A stretch of 64,000 nt of DNA from Dirofilaria immitis (lineage: Eukaryota > Nematoda > Chromadorea > Rhabditida > Onchocercidae), in NCBI GenBank assembly GCA_024305405.1, contig JAKNDB010000105.1:992001-1056000 (forward strand), in the 5' to 3' direction. The notes under the pieces are model-generated. The model had not been told where the DNA came from, did not search any database, and saw nothing but the letters and a program-made list of their open reading frames with translations. The translations under genes and the position numbers were made by a program. Shown piece after piece: positions 1-10,363 of this stretch. The number at the start of each line of letters is the position of its first letter. Positions within the stretch are counted from its first letter, which is position 1.

Positions 1-1409
1 TTCTTTAAGTTGAAATATTCGATGTTGCTTTATTATATTAGATTTTATGAATTTCTTATAAGTTTCATTACCTAGTACTTGAATTTCAATTCATTGAATA
101 TTTTTATCCAAGAAATTACTTGTCATTATAGCATATTGCGACTGAAAAAAAAGGAGAAAATACCTATTCTTTACAAATCTCTGATAGAAGCCAATTGCAC
201 ATATTGAAAATCTGAGATTGTTGAAATGCTAAGAATAAGAAAAACGAATAAGTTATGACCAAAGAGTTATCAATAAATAAGGATTAAGGAAATTTTCCAA
301 GATAAAAATTATAATGAGAGGAAACAAAATTTGATAATTTTATTGTTGAAGTGCAGCGATTTTCGCTAATTATTTTATCGGTCGTATAACGAAAACTCTG
401 TAGTGGAAATGAATGAAAAATGCTTCGCTTTTAATTTGCTTTACTTCTGTCTCAATTATTCTCAACTAATTATCAGTTATATGAAAAAGACCACAGGCAG
501 TTTTATGCCTGTGAATTTAGGAAGCAAATTATTTTTATTTGAACATAAATTATTTTATAGAATTTCAAAAGGAACTGGAGGAAGTTCTACTGCCACTAAT
601 CATCGAAAGTCGAAAAAGATTTGGTAATAATTCGTTATTGCTTGTGCTTGATTCTGTTAACATTGGCAGTCAACTAATCGATCCGGAATTAAATCGAAAA
701 TCATTGTCAAAATTAGCTGCTGGGCTAAATATCTTGGAACTTCTCAAAGTTTTCTTCAGAAATCATGTAGTTCAAGAATATATTAGAGGAATACATCATT
801 GGTAAACAAAATCATGCAAGAGATTAAATTTCATTCAATTTTGAAAAAGAAATTAAAATTTCATTTTCAAAATTGATAATTTGGGAAGAAAAGAAATGAT
901 GAATTAGGAAAAGCTGGAGAATTTACAGCAGTACTTCGTTTTAATTTCATCGACGATAATGAATATTTTGTTTCGGATAATGAAATCTTTACTTTTTCGA
1001 TTATGCAAGAGCATTTTGGAAGTACATTACAAATACCAGTGGAAGAGATTAAGCAAATTGCGTTGCAAGTCATCATTTTTCGACAGCTATGGATTGCAGT
1101 TACAGAATCCAAATTTATCAAAATATAAAATTATATGATTTTGATGGATTCGAATGTGGTTATGTCAAGAGAATCAGTTCAGCAGCAGATTTTAGAAAAT
1201 TTCGGAAATTTTCGAAAAGAATTAAGTAAAAATACAAAATACAAAGTACTCGAGATAGGTAGAGAAAATTTACAAAAAGTGACTATAGAGTGAATGGCTT
1301 TTATCCCACCAAGAAATTCAAAGTTCCACAGAAACTCATATCTTGGATATCTTCTCCTTTCATGATCAAGCAATAATCCACGTTTCAAAATCAGTTCTGA
1401 TGGAGGAAA
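1..1409. other. Left flank, no confident gene; possible upstream part of the NRPS relic
   Basis: No intact gene is visible. Two degraded + strand open stretches, about 560-800 and 885-1270, have protein-like composition. The second contains the phrase KVLEIG, which recalls methyltransferase motif I but is far too short to identify. Because the first recognisable carrier domain of the NRPS relic begins just downstream, this could be a decayed upstream module or a polyketide synthase part. That is inference from position only. Confidence 0.3.
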
Positions 1410-1652
1410 CAAATTATGATAATTGATGAAATTCGGAAAGCACTAGAAATTATAGTTGAAACATCATCTAACGATAACCAAGCATCATTTATATTTCTCG
1501 GATTTAATTCTCTAAAATTGGCAACATTGGAATTTGTTTTGCAAATTGAATTTTGTGGAAAATCTTTGATATCTTATAAAAGTACTCATCAGAATCCTAC
1601 TGTTATTAATGCTTGGGTGAATTTGAATAGAGTTTTTCAGAATATATTTTGA
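1410..1652 (+). pseudogene. NRPS relic: first carrier (PCP/ACP) domain
   Basis: This open stretch reads through an IDEIRKALEIIVETSSND segment into LGFNSLKLATLEF, which matches the carrier-protein motif (G-x-x-S-L followed by an amphipathic helix). The serine that would take the phosphopantetheine arm is present. The usual GG before it is reduced to LGFN. It is followed without an A domain by a condensation domain. Whether it belonged to an NRPS module or was the last ACP of a polyketide synthase cannot be told. Confidence 0.6.
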
Positions 1653-1654
1653 AA

Positions 1655-2862
1655 AACTCTATCCAAAGAAGCATGGAGATTACAGATTTTCAATTTCTTG
1701 TCAAAAAGTTGACAAAAATTATCAGAAGCGATATTGAAATACCGCTGAGTGTGGTGCAAAAGCGATTAATTTTTCCTCGTCAGTTAGGTCCCGAACGTAA
1801 GCTTAGTTTTATTGAAACTCTGAAGTTTCTAAAACGCATTCAATAGAATGGCAACGCTACATATAGCATTACGAGCGACTTATATGATAACTGGTCAAAT
1901 AATTTCATCTCTAACAGAAGCTTATTTCTCGATTTATATAAGATCTGAATGTGCATTCAGGTTATGGAAATCAATTGATCTATTTGACTCTTCTGTCCCA
2001 ATGAAAATATTTGTTATTAAACAAAAGAGAGCAGAGAAGACAGAAAAGTTAAAAAAAAAAACTATTCCCTATTGAATTTACCAGGAAGAAAATTAACGGA
2101 TCAAGGGAAAGATACAAACTATGAGCGTAGAAGTTATGAAGATCAAAAGTAACAAATCTGCAAACATATCAAATCTGATTATTATCTAGATGTACCATTT
2201 CATGATTGATGATTTTTCTACAAAACTATTAACAAATGAATTGCATGTGTCGCACTATGAAAAAATCTGCTCAAATAGCAAAGTATCAATATGGACATTT
2301 TGTTCTTCCAGAGAACCAACGAAGACGAAATATTGAAGATCGAAAATTGCATGAAAATTTCTGGTAATACCTGCTCCATGACGTTGTATTGCAACTTTGT
2401 CAGCAAATGAACCTAAACTTCAACTAGGAAGATATTCAAACTGTTATTTGTAATTTAAATTGAATTCCAGAATTCACAAATGTTTGCGAAATTTAGTGTT
2501 TGATGCTGTGTAACACGATTTTCTGTCCTTATTGCCAATTTTCAATCTTTGTTATACAGAAGATATTTCAAGGATTCTTGGATCGAAATAATAGTTGCCC
2601 AAAGAAATCCCTGAATTATGCACTGTTGTTGGTTGTTTAATAAATGTGATTAGCATTATTGATCCTGATGATCAAATTCATGACTTCATTATAAAATCTT
2701 GCAAGTGCTTAAATGAAGATCCAATAGCAACTATAATTCGATGATTTGATAGCAGCCTTATGTTTAGAACGTGATTTGTCAAATTCACCACTTTTCCAAG
2801 TTTTGTTTATTGTGGAGGACAATAATGATGTTCCTGATAGTAACAATGATGACATAACGAAT
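1655..2862 (+). pseudogene. NRPS relic: first condensation domain
   Basis: The N-terminal C-domain signature IPLSVVQKRLIF lies near 1737-1775. Then come HIALRATYMI and SLTEAYFS near 1860-1930, in another frame. The C-terminal signature RDLSNSPLFQVLFIVE is near 2770-2817. No HHxxxDG active-site motif was found between these points, and the frame changes several times. It follows the first carrier and precedes the first adenylation domain, the normal C-A order. Confidence 0.65.
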
Positions 2863-3639
2863 ATTTTCAGAATCATAATTCAAATTTTGCATAGTATGAC
2901 TAGGTTTGGTGTTTTTAATGTCACGAAAAGATATGATAATAAAAATCAAATGTACGGAAGTCGTTTTTATAAGAATACCGTAGAAACAATGATACATCAG
3001 TATTTTAAACTTTTTATAAAATGCTGAAAAATTTTCATATTTGCATTCAAGGCATAAAAATGATGAGTTCTGTGGAGGAATTTGCAAATTATCAGCTAAG
3101 ATTTGAAAATCGATGTGGTTTTCCACAGAAATGTACCGTTCTTGGCTTTATTGATAAACAAAATAAGATGAATCGCTAATACTGCAATTCAAAGAGGATA
3201 TTGTAAAGAATCTTGCACAAAGTTGGTATCAGTTTCTGGGTAAACATTTATAAAACAATACTTTTGTGTTGCTTATTTTTAATCGATCTATTTATCTTCC
3301 GCTTATAATTTTCGCTTTATGGAAAAGTTATATTGGAGTAGCTCCATAGAATCCGGAAACTTCTTCAAAACAACTGGACGAAATTCTTGAGAAATTTATT
3401 TGTCCAACTGTCATATATGAATGCAAACGAAAGCAACATAATCTCTCGAGTTCCAAAAATTCCGTGGAACAGTGCAGAATTCAACGAGACAAACTACTAA
3501 GAAATTGAGTTCTATATTTGAGCATGATATGAACGAAATAATTACCTTAATTTCTAAATATTCTGACTAAGAAATCAGGAAAAAGTTTACTCCAAAAGGT
3601 TTTTCGTCAAGAACTACCCGTACGCCGAAAGAAATCTGT

Positions 3640-4500
3640 ACGGAATTTTACGGATTCAACAATTTGGCAATAAACTACACGAAGAAATTGAATATTAAAT
3701 CAAGCAGTAACATTTATCAGGTAGCAAATTCATTATTTGACATCTTTGCCGATATATTGGTTATTTCTGCTATTCAGTCAGATGAATTTATAAAATTAAC
3801 AAATTCGGAACAAATTAACTTTGGCGCTAATTATATTCCACACAGTCTTACAAAAAGCTATCCAAAATGGAATTTGCTTTCATAATCAATATGGTATGAC
3901 TGAACATTTAATTTATTCGTCCTGTAAATTAATGAAAATTTGTGATAAAATTTCATTCATTGGTAAATCCTTCAGAGGCATTCATTTTTTATATATGATA
4001 GTGATAAACTGTTACTCGCATTTGCTATACTTTGAGATCCGATATTAGTCATGATTAACATGATAATGGACATGTTAATCAAATATCGTTTTCCATTAAT
4101 CACGATTTGATACAGCTTGAATTGCTATTAAATTATGATAAGCGTTATTTCTATTTCGGTGATATGGCTGAAATAAAAAACAATATCGCTGAATTGCTTT
4201 TTCATAGTCGCAACGATTTCCAAGTGAAAATTCGAGGTATGCAAGTTAATATTCTTACAATTGAAGCTATATTAGGGCAACATCATTTAGTAAAAGAAGT
4301 ATTGTTTATTTGCGAAAACAAAAATAAAAGAACTTCTGACAGATTATATCATTCTCTGCAATGATTTCGTGGTAGAGAAAAGACAAAGAAAGCTGATAAT
4401 AAAAAGTTTGGATAAATATATGGAGATGAAACTACCAATCTTTATAGTTCAAGAATTCCCATTAAGCATCAACGGAAAAATTGATCGGAAACTATGATAT
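3640..4500 (+). pseudogene. NRPS relic: first adenylation domain
   Basis: Several core motifs are visible in sequence. IYQVANSLFDIFADIL near 3715-3760 corresponds to A4. NQYGMTEH at 3884-3907 corresponds to A5 (NxYGPTE). YFYFGDMAE near 4150-4176 corresponds to A7. NDFQVKIRGMQVN near 4213-4250 corresponds to A8. INGKIDRKL at about 4465-4494 corresponds to A10, with its catalytic lysine kept and a TGA directly after. The A3 phosphate loop was not found upstream. Frames differ between blocks. Substrate-specificity residues cannot be extracted reliably from a frameshifted copy. Confidence 0.75.
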
Positions 4501-4559
4501 CAGAAAAACTTCCGACTTAATAAGTTCTCTGAAAATTTATATTTTTGAACCGCGGGAAA

Positions 4560-4771
4560 AAAGATAATAAGTATTTGCTATGTTGCTACCAGAAAAAGTA
4601 TTCAATTCGAGGATTCATTTTTTAAAGTGAGTGGTGATTCGTTAAAAGCTTTTATTGCAATTCAAAATATCAAACGTGAAACTGAACTGAATCTTCAATT
4701 TCGAGATATTTTCGAAATAACATCTTTCAGAGCTATTTTAGCGCGCTTGAAAGAGCAGATTCTGCTCTGAT
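4560..4771 (+). pseudogene. NRPS relic: second carrier (PCP) domain
   Basis: After the A10 motif, an open frame contains FEDSFFKVSGDSLKAFIAIQ, a good match to the PCP core (D-x-F-F-x-x-G-G-x-S-L). The pantetheine serine is kept and one of the two glycines is replaced. The helix IFEITSFRAILARL follows and ends near 4762. The spacing from A domain to PCP is normal, so this module was C-A-PCP. Confidence 0.75.
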
Positions 4772-4779
4772 TTGAGCAA

Positions 4780-5980
4780 TCGATAAGTTTGCAACAAAAG
4801 GCTTTTGTTTCTCTATAGTTTTGGAAAGGAATATCGTGAAAACTACAATTTTTAATTATACTCTATGATCATATTAATCTTAAAGTTTTGAATATTGCTC
4901 TAAACTACATGATGAAAAAACATTGACTTCTGCGGACAATTTTTTCTCAGAAGACTGGAAAAACGTTTCAGGAACTATCGTCTTTGAGTGAATGCTACAT
5001 TGAAGTTCACAAAAATGTGCCTAGATATGATGGAACAGAGCGTCGAAATTGAGAAAAACGTCAAAATTGTCAGATTCATACGATATCCCTTTGCTAACAA
5101 TAATCATTTCCAACAATCGACAGCTTTTGCTGACTCTCGATCACCTGATAATCGATGGACGTTCGATCGCTATACTCAGCAACGATCTCGTAGAATCTTA
5201 CAATAGACTAATTAGTGGAGGCAGTGTTTCTTCTAATGTCAGTGAGGTTGTAGTTATGCTGAATTCTGTTTGAAACAACGAAGCCAGCTGGAAAAATTTC
5301 AGATTGCATTAAAAGTGATGATTCTCACTTGTCAACAAAAGATGAATTACAGTTGCAGGAAAAATGCAGAAATCTAAAAGAATGATACAAAAGTTGCAGA
5401 ATTTTCCACCACTTTCACTTCAAGGTGATCTATCTAACGAAGATTCTGATACAAGAAATAATGTGATCAAGTTCAAAATGCCTGTGGAATTTCTGCAATC
5501 AAAATTTTTGTATGTACGTTATTTGCTTATTTGCTATGCATATTTTCCTTACAATCAATACAAGCTAATCAACGTTAACTAAAGCATCGCATTGCTGTAG
5601 TTAGTTTGCTGGAATCGTACATTTGATATTATGAATTGTGTTGGATTATTTGTCAATAATGTAATTATTCCGATTGATATTACTTTTCAGAGCATCTCTG
5701 AACTAATCCGTAATTTTCAACAAAATATTGCTAACGTTCTTCAATTTCAACATATCCCTTTTGATTATATAATCCAGAAACTAAACCAAAAAGGAAGCAG
5801 TACAGACACAGAAACATATTAGGTTTCATTTGTTGTTCAAAATGCCTCTCCAATAAAGTTACCAAAAATTGATGGAGTTGAAACGGCTACAGAAGAAATT
5901 GGAGCAAAATATGTAAAACTCGATCAAGCATGGTATTGCACCGAATTTGATGACTATATTGGTGGAGTATGGAATTGCGA
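4780..5980 (+). pseudogene. NRPS relic: second condensation domain
   Basis: A single frame from 4780 reads as a C-domain N-terminus (ISLQQKAFVSL, then NLKVLNIALNYMMKKH-stop-LLRTIF). It has TAG at 4816, TGA at 4837 and TGA at 4924, the last replacing the residue between the conserved H and LRT. In another frame LDHLIIDGRSIAILSNDL (about 5136-5190) is the HHxxxDG active-site motif, with the first histidine changed to Asp. GLFVNNVIIPIDI and QHIPFDYIIQKLN (5643-5795) are the C-terminal motifs. An in-frame TAG at 5820 is followed by more C-domain-like sequence. The next domain is a carrier, with no A domain between. Confidence 0.8.
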
Positions 5981-6063
5981 AGTATAGTGATTTGAAAATA
6001 AAACATACCATGGAACTATTCACTCAAATAGCTTCTCAAGTATTGTCGAATTAATTTGCGGAA

Positions 6064-6318
6064 GTGCAAGACATCCTAAACTATTCGAAGTTAATCAATG
6101 TTGAAAAACTACTAACCGACAACGACGGAAAACATAATCAAGATTTAAGATGCAATAGAAAAAAATTGGGTCTGGAAGAAAGTCTGCTTGATATTTGGAA
6201 GGAAGTCTTGGGAAGTGATGAAATTACGATTTTTGACAATTTCTTTGTTAGAGGAGATGGTCATTTTCCACTGATTCCAAAGATTTGCTATAAAATAGAG
6301 CAACAAATCAATTATTGA
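6064..6318 (+). pseudogene. NRPS relic: third carrier domain, serine lost
   Basis: LLDIWKEVLGSDEITIFDNFF followed by RGDGHFPLI matches a PCP. The motif normally reads G-G-H-S-L; here the pantetheine serine is Phe, so the site could not be loaded. It follows the second condensation domain after a linker of roughly 60 codons, too short for an A domain. The module was therefore C-PCP without its own A domain, unless a clean deletion removed one. Confidence 0.75.
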
Positions 6319-6829
6319 TGCTCACCGCAAACAATTTTCAAGAATTAAATTGTCAAAGAACTTGTAGAATATATTAGCAATAAGCAGAATTCGAAGCTCT
6401 TAATAACATCAAAACAAATATTAACTTTTGCGTGTGTTCACTTCAAGAATCTTTGCTCAAAATGTATCATAGTTTAGCTGAAGAGGCAGTACTTTCTATT
6501 TCTTCTATCGCTACTAGTGCTGCTAACAGATCTACAACTTTGACCGTTAATCTTATCAAGCTTATCAGACAGGCTTTTGATTATCTCTGATATTTATAGA
6601 CTTATTAAAATTGCGACATTCTCTCAATCTAATAATAATGCGTCGTTCTTCACTTCGAGCAACATTCTACTGTCAGAATAATAATTTTTATCGAGAAATT
6701 CATTCCGGTACTGAAAATTACATTGCACGGTGGAAGATTACTCCTAAGAGAACATCATTGACAGTAACGAATCCTTTTCATACAATATTTGCTGTTTCAA
6801 CGATGATATCAGGCACGAATTAGCTGATG

Positions 6830-7900
6830 ATAATAATTGTTGCAAATCTCAATTTAAAATGAGTCATGTCACTTAGTTTAAAATGAATCGTGTTATTTGT
6901 AATAGAGAGTCATTTTCTGTAATATTCAGAGAGTTATAATTATTTCAGAAATATATATATTTTAATAAAAACGAGGATTTTGTTTAGTTAAGTAAGCGAA
7001 CTGAATAAAGATTTTAAAAACGCTATATTGAAATGAAAAGATTTGGTCGTAGACTCTGAAAGACGCAAAAAGCACAAATTATGAGAAGATAACTGCTATC
7101 GTTGCAAGAAGTAACTGTTGAGAAAAAAGGGAGGATTTATTTTAATTCTTTCTCTTTGGAATAGGAGGAGGAATCCTCTTCCATATTTGTTGCAGAGAAT
7201 CCTCTTCTATATTTGTTGTTGATTGGAGATTGCTAACCAGAGATTGGTCATTTTTGGCTATTGTAACTTGGCTATAAAAGTCCAAATAGGTTTATTTGGA
7301 CTTTTACAATATTATAAACACAATATCGCTTTATAATATAGCTGAACCAAATGCGCAATATACAGGAATATCAAAGAATACGAATACGATTAAATCGGAG
7401 AATACGAACTGTCATATCTTCCCTTTGGTCTGTCGTTCTCCTTTCGTTTCACCACTGCTGCCTCTCGTGCCTTTGAACGTTCCTGTCGAATTGTGTCGAA
7501 TTGATGCTATCGAATAACTGCTCCTGAGTAGCTGTCGAATTTTGTTGTTGAACTCTTCGACCAACCTGTTGAGTAACTAACTCAGCTCTGAATATATCCT
7601 TCGGCATGTTGCCTCTTGATGGATTGATCACTACAGCTTAGATCGCTATTTAAACTTTAATGTTTCTGTTTTCCTTTGTTTACAACACTTGCCGCCTCGA
7701 CATTTGACCCTTTTAACGTTTCTATTTCTATGCAACTAATTACATTTTTCAGCTTTCGCCGACAGTAACAAATATAAATCATTGTACAAAAATCTCAAGA
7801 ATTTGCATATTATCATCAACACTGGACGTTTATTATGCAGTTAGCTGCATTCATCAAGGTATTGTCTGGAATAGTAACATAAACTATTTATTTTTCCAAA
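6830..7900. mobile_element. Probable insertion inside the NRPS relic, LTR-like
   Basis: This stretch separates the two halves of a condensation domain and has no NRPS similarity. It holds a TATA-like element (CTATAAAAG at 7273) that forms the left arm of a perfect palindrome, and a pyrimidine-rich block near 7420-7480. A solo LTR or similar non-autonomous element is plausible, but no terminal repeats or target-site duplication could be located by eye. The boundaries are approximate. Confidence 0.3.
7275..7306. repeat. Perfect inverted repeat, 14-bp arms, 4-bp loop
   Basis: TAAAAGTCCAAATA at 7275-7288 is followed by GGTT and then its exact reverse complement at 7293-7306. It overlaps a TATA-like sequence within the segment that splits an NRPS condensation domain. 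Confidence 0.85.
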
Positions 7901-8348
7901 GTGGTTGTTTCATGTCCAGTAGACATGCGTGATTCTGAAGCCTAATAGTGTGTTGGAATGTGCATCAATATTTTACCAGTAGTAATCAACTTGAAACACA
8001 GGGACTGTCAGGATCTAATTCAGAATGTTGCTAAAAGCTTAACGGATGCTTATGTGAATACTGATATTTCTATTGCAGAAATGAAAAAATATGCGAGAAA
8101 CATGAAATTTCTAATTATGCTGGTATAATAATCGTCAACAACTATGAAAAATACTCTGATGAGAGTTATCAAATTTTAAATGATAATTCCGACTTTGCAA
8201 AATTGATCTTGACGTTATTTCTCATATAACATCAGGAGATGAAATATAAAGAAAAAAATGTCTATGTTTCATTCGCTTTGATGGAGAATATTACAGTCAG
8301 AAAAAAGGACGGAATTGAATATGGAATCAGAAGATAAAATTATGTCAA

Positions 8349-9395
8349 ATGAAAATGAAGAATATCTTTCGAGGAGAAAGCAAGATGGAAGAGAAGTTCT
8401 CCACAAATGGGATATTCCAACATTCAATTAGCTATCAGCATCTACTTCGAGAAGGCTTTGCGGCCAATGCTCAATTGGCTGTTATGACAGCTCTAATTAG
8501 AGGCAAGGAAAGTGTTAATTATCGTACTCTAAGTCGACCAATTCATCATACGTAAATTATGCGAGAAAAAGTAATTCAAATAACAAGAAGAAGATTGAGA
8601 GTTGATATATTGATACCATTTATTGCTCGTAATATATCAATACATTGATAACATGCTTGGAAATTATTATAGCTGAAGTTGCTTATCTTCTTATAGATTT
8701 CGCAAGTCTATGAAAATGAAGTGAATATTCTGAAACGAATGAAACCAAGATTCAATATTAGGGTTGACATACTAATAAATAACGACGAAGAATTTCAAGA
8801 TCACACAATTTTTCATTTCAAAATACAACAGAAATCAATTTAAATAATAGAGAAATTGGAAAAAAATCGCTGGAGTCCTCAGTGAATCTTAGAAACACGC
8901 CAAATGACTTGGTACATCAGGAACTACCGGGAAGCTTGAGAGTGTAGCAATTGGTTAAGGGAGAGAGAAGATGCAACAGAGGAAAGTTCCGGTAAGGAAA
9001 ATGAAAACAAAAAGTGTGATGCTATAAAACAAGGAACTTTCGCAGGTTTCTACTTGTTGTGAAATATCAATACAACTTAGCTTTGATACCAAAAATATGG
9101 TCGTTTGTAACAAAATAACGACATTCTTTTCCTCGGAGATAGCAAATAAAGATTCGTGGATGCCGTGTTGAGCTTGATGATATAGAAGCCGTTCTTTGTA
9201 GTGTCCCCAAGTCACATCTGCGATAGTAGTGCCAAAATTAATAATTGAAAGGAAGCAGCTTGCAGCTTTTATTATTTTGTCGGATTTGTCGAGCATTGAG
9301 TCCATTCCGTACTGTACGGCAATTCATGTTAGATATCCGCTAACCAAAAATTCACAAATTGATATTGCGGTTTCTGAAATTTTACAAGTCCTGAA
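8349..9395 (+). pseudogene. NRPS relic: second adenylation domain, middle deleted
   Basis: The domain start is seen in the segment after 8400, where FAANAQLAVMTALIRGKESVNYRTLS resembles the A1/A2 region in content (quoted in part). AYLLID near 8680-8700 fits the A2 end. GTSGTTGKLESVAIG at 8911-8955 is the A3 phosphate loop, unmistakable although its P is lost. KIRGCRVELDDIEAVL (9146-9193) is A8. YPLTKNSQID (about 9336-9365) is a damaged A10 (normally NGKID). Only about 63 codons separate A3 from A8, far fewer than the couple of hundred in intact A domains, so A4-A7 and the specificity pocket are gone. The lysine of A10 is replaced. Confidence 0.8.
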
Positions 9396-9447
9396 AGTGA
9401 TTATAATATTTCAAACATATAGAACCAGAAAAACAGCATAGAATCGA

Positions 9448-9645
9448 GGTTGCTTGGACTTTTCCGGAAGGTTCTCCAGGAAGATAACATTTCGATGAAT
9501 GATGAATTTTTCACAGTTAGTGAAAAATCGTTTTTTGCAGCACAATTCACCGAACTAATAGAAACTAAGATTGCATGTTACTTCAGTATAAATAATATTT
9601 CACTATCGGACAGTGAACGGGCTCTCATAAAACATTCTAGATTCC
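9448..9645 (+). pseudogene. NRPS relic: fourth carrier domain
   Basis: LLGLFRKVLQEDNISMNDEFF, then TVSEKSFFAAQF and TELIETK, is a clear PCP. The pantetheine serine remains, but the preceding glycines are changed to SE. It directly follows the damaged A10 motif of the second adenylation domain at normal spacing. Confidence 0.75.
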
Positions 9646-9654
9646 TATGAAAAG

Positions 9655-9785
9655 CTAAGTAACGAAAGGATTATTCAAAATTTTTATAGAATATATAAGG
9701 AAATTTTTAAAGTTGATAACATTCCTCTAAGCAATAATAATTTCGATTCATAAGTGCAATGAAACAACGGCGATATTATAAACTT
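9655..9785 (+). pseudogene. NRPS relic: fifth carrier domain, tandem, serine lost
   Basis: IIQNFYRIYKEIFKVDNIPLSNNNF is followed, after a frame break, by NGDIINL. This resembles a PCP start and its G-D-S-I-x-x-L site with the serine replaced by Ile. If correct, two carriers stood in tandem here, either a genuine PCP-PCP arrangement or the trace of a deleted C-A pair. The match is weaker than for the other carriers. Confidence 0.45.
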
Positions 9786-9789
9786 GTAT

Positions 9790-10363
9790 CTGTGCAGAAT
9801 TTTGATGCGCCATTAAATCTACGACATTTGAAACTGGTTTTTCTTCGCCCAATTTTACAGCAATCTTCGTTCCGAACAATTTTTCCGAACAAAACCATGA
9901 TATGTATTTTCTGACAAAACTATGATAGGATATACTTTCTATATGAATAGGATATACTTTCTTAGGAACAGAAGCTTATTTCTATAGCAATAATCTACGG
10001 AACAACTATTTCCTCACAAAATTAAATTTCTATAATGAAGATCCTATTGCGGAAAAATAAAAATACTTCAGAATGAGAGAGTAAATTTCAAATTTTAATC
10101 ATTAGTTTAATGTGCAGTTGAAGCAATGAACAATACATCTCATATTGTCATTCTGTGAATGAATCATATCATTAGTGACGCATGATCAACGAATCTTCTG
10201 GAGAATGATCTAAGAGATTTTTGCCAAGAAATTCTAAAAACTAAGCAGTTTAGTAGTAATTCAGAATTACCTTCCATATGCCAAATATTCCATCAGGCGG
10301 TTTTAAAAAAACACTTTTTAGAAAAGTTAGCAGCTAAATATGCCAATAAAAAAAGATCATAAA
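9790..10363 (+). pseudogene. NRPS relic: fourth condensation domain
   Basis: LRPILQQSSFRTIF (about 9838-9880) fits the H-x-x-L-R-T-x-F segment. NHIISDA-stop-STNLLENDLRDF (10162-10221) is the HHxxxDG active-site motif, with its first His changed to Asn, Gly to Ala and the following codon TGA at 10183. The frame continues open to about 10360 (SELPSICQIFHQAVLKK). Nothing beyond is recognisable with confidence, although SFVAFLNALLHLHMNYL near 10570-10620 has C-domain character. Confidence 0.65.

Larger units (their letters stand above)
6440..8235 (+). pseudogene. NRPS relic: third condensation domain, split
   Basis: The N-terminal half is seen at 6611-6825: LIIMRRSSLRATFY followed by FYREIHSGTE corresponds to the R-H-x-x-L-R-T-x-F region. 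The C-terminal half appears at 7952-8230: VGMCINILPVVINL is the G-x-F-x-N-x-x-P motif, then LIQNVAKSLTDAY and IVNNYEKYSDES. About 1.1 kb of unrelated DNA lies between them, and no HHxxxDG was found there. Either an insertion split the domain or the middle was replaced. Confidence 0.6.
1410..10363 (+). pseudogene. Decayed multimodular nonribosomal peptide synthetase
   Basis: The + strand retains, in order, carrier (PCP), condensation (C), adenylation (A), PCP, C, PCP, C, A, PCP, PCP and C domains, each recognised by core motifs and listed separately here. An intact enzyme would activate amino acids as adenylates, tether them on phosphopantetheine arms and join them by C domains. The reading frame shifts repeatedly. 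Nonsense codons sit inside motifs: TAG at 4816, TGA at 4837, TGA at 4924 and TGA at 10183. Two carriers have lost the pantetheine serine, and one A domain has lost its middle. Animals rarely carry NRPS genes; C. elegans nrps-1/pks-1 (nemamide synthesis) is the natural comparison, but orthology is inferred. Introns or sequencing error could explain some frame breaks. They do not explain stops inside motifs combined with motif decay. Confidence 0.85.

Noticed and set aside
8955..9305. 116-codon open frame on the minus strand
   Set aside because: The + strand of this region contains the A8 and A10 motifs of an NRPS adenylation domain. The minus frame has no similarity and is a shadow.
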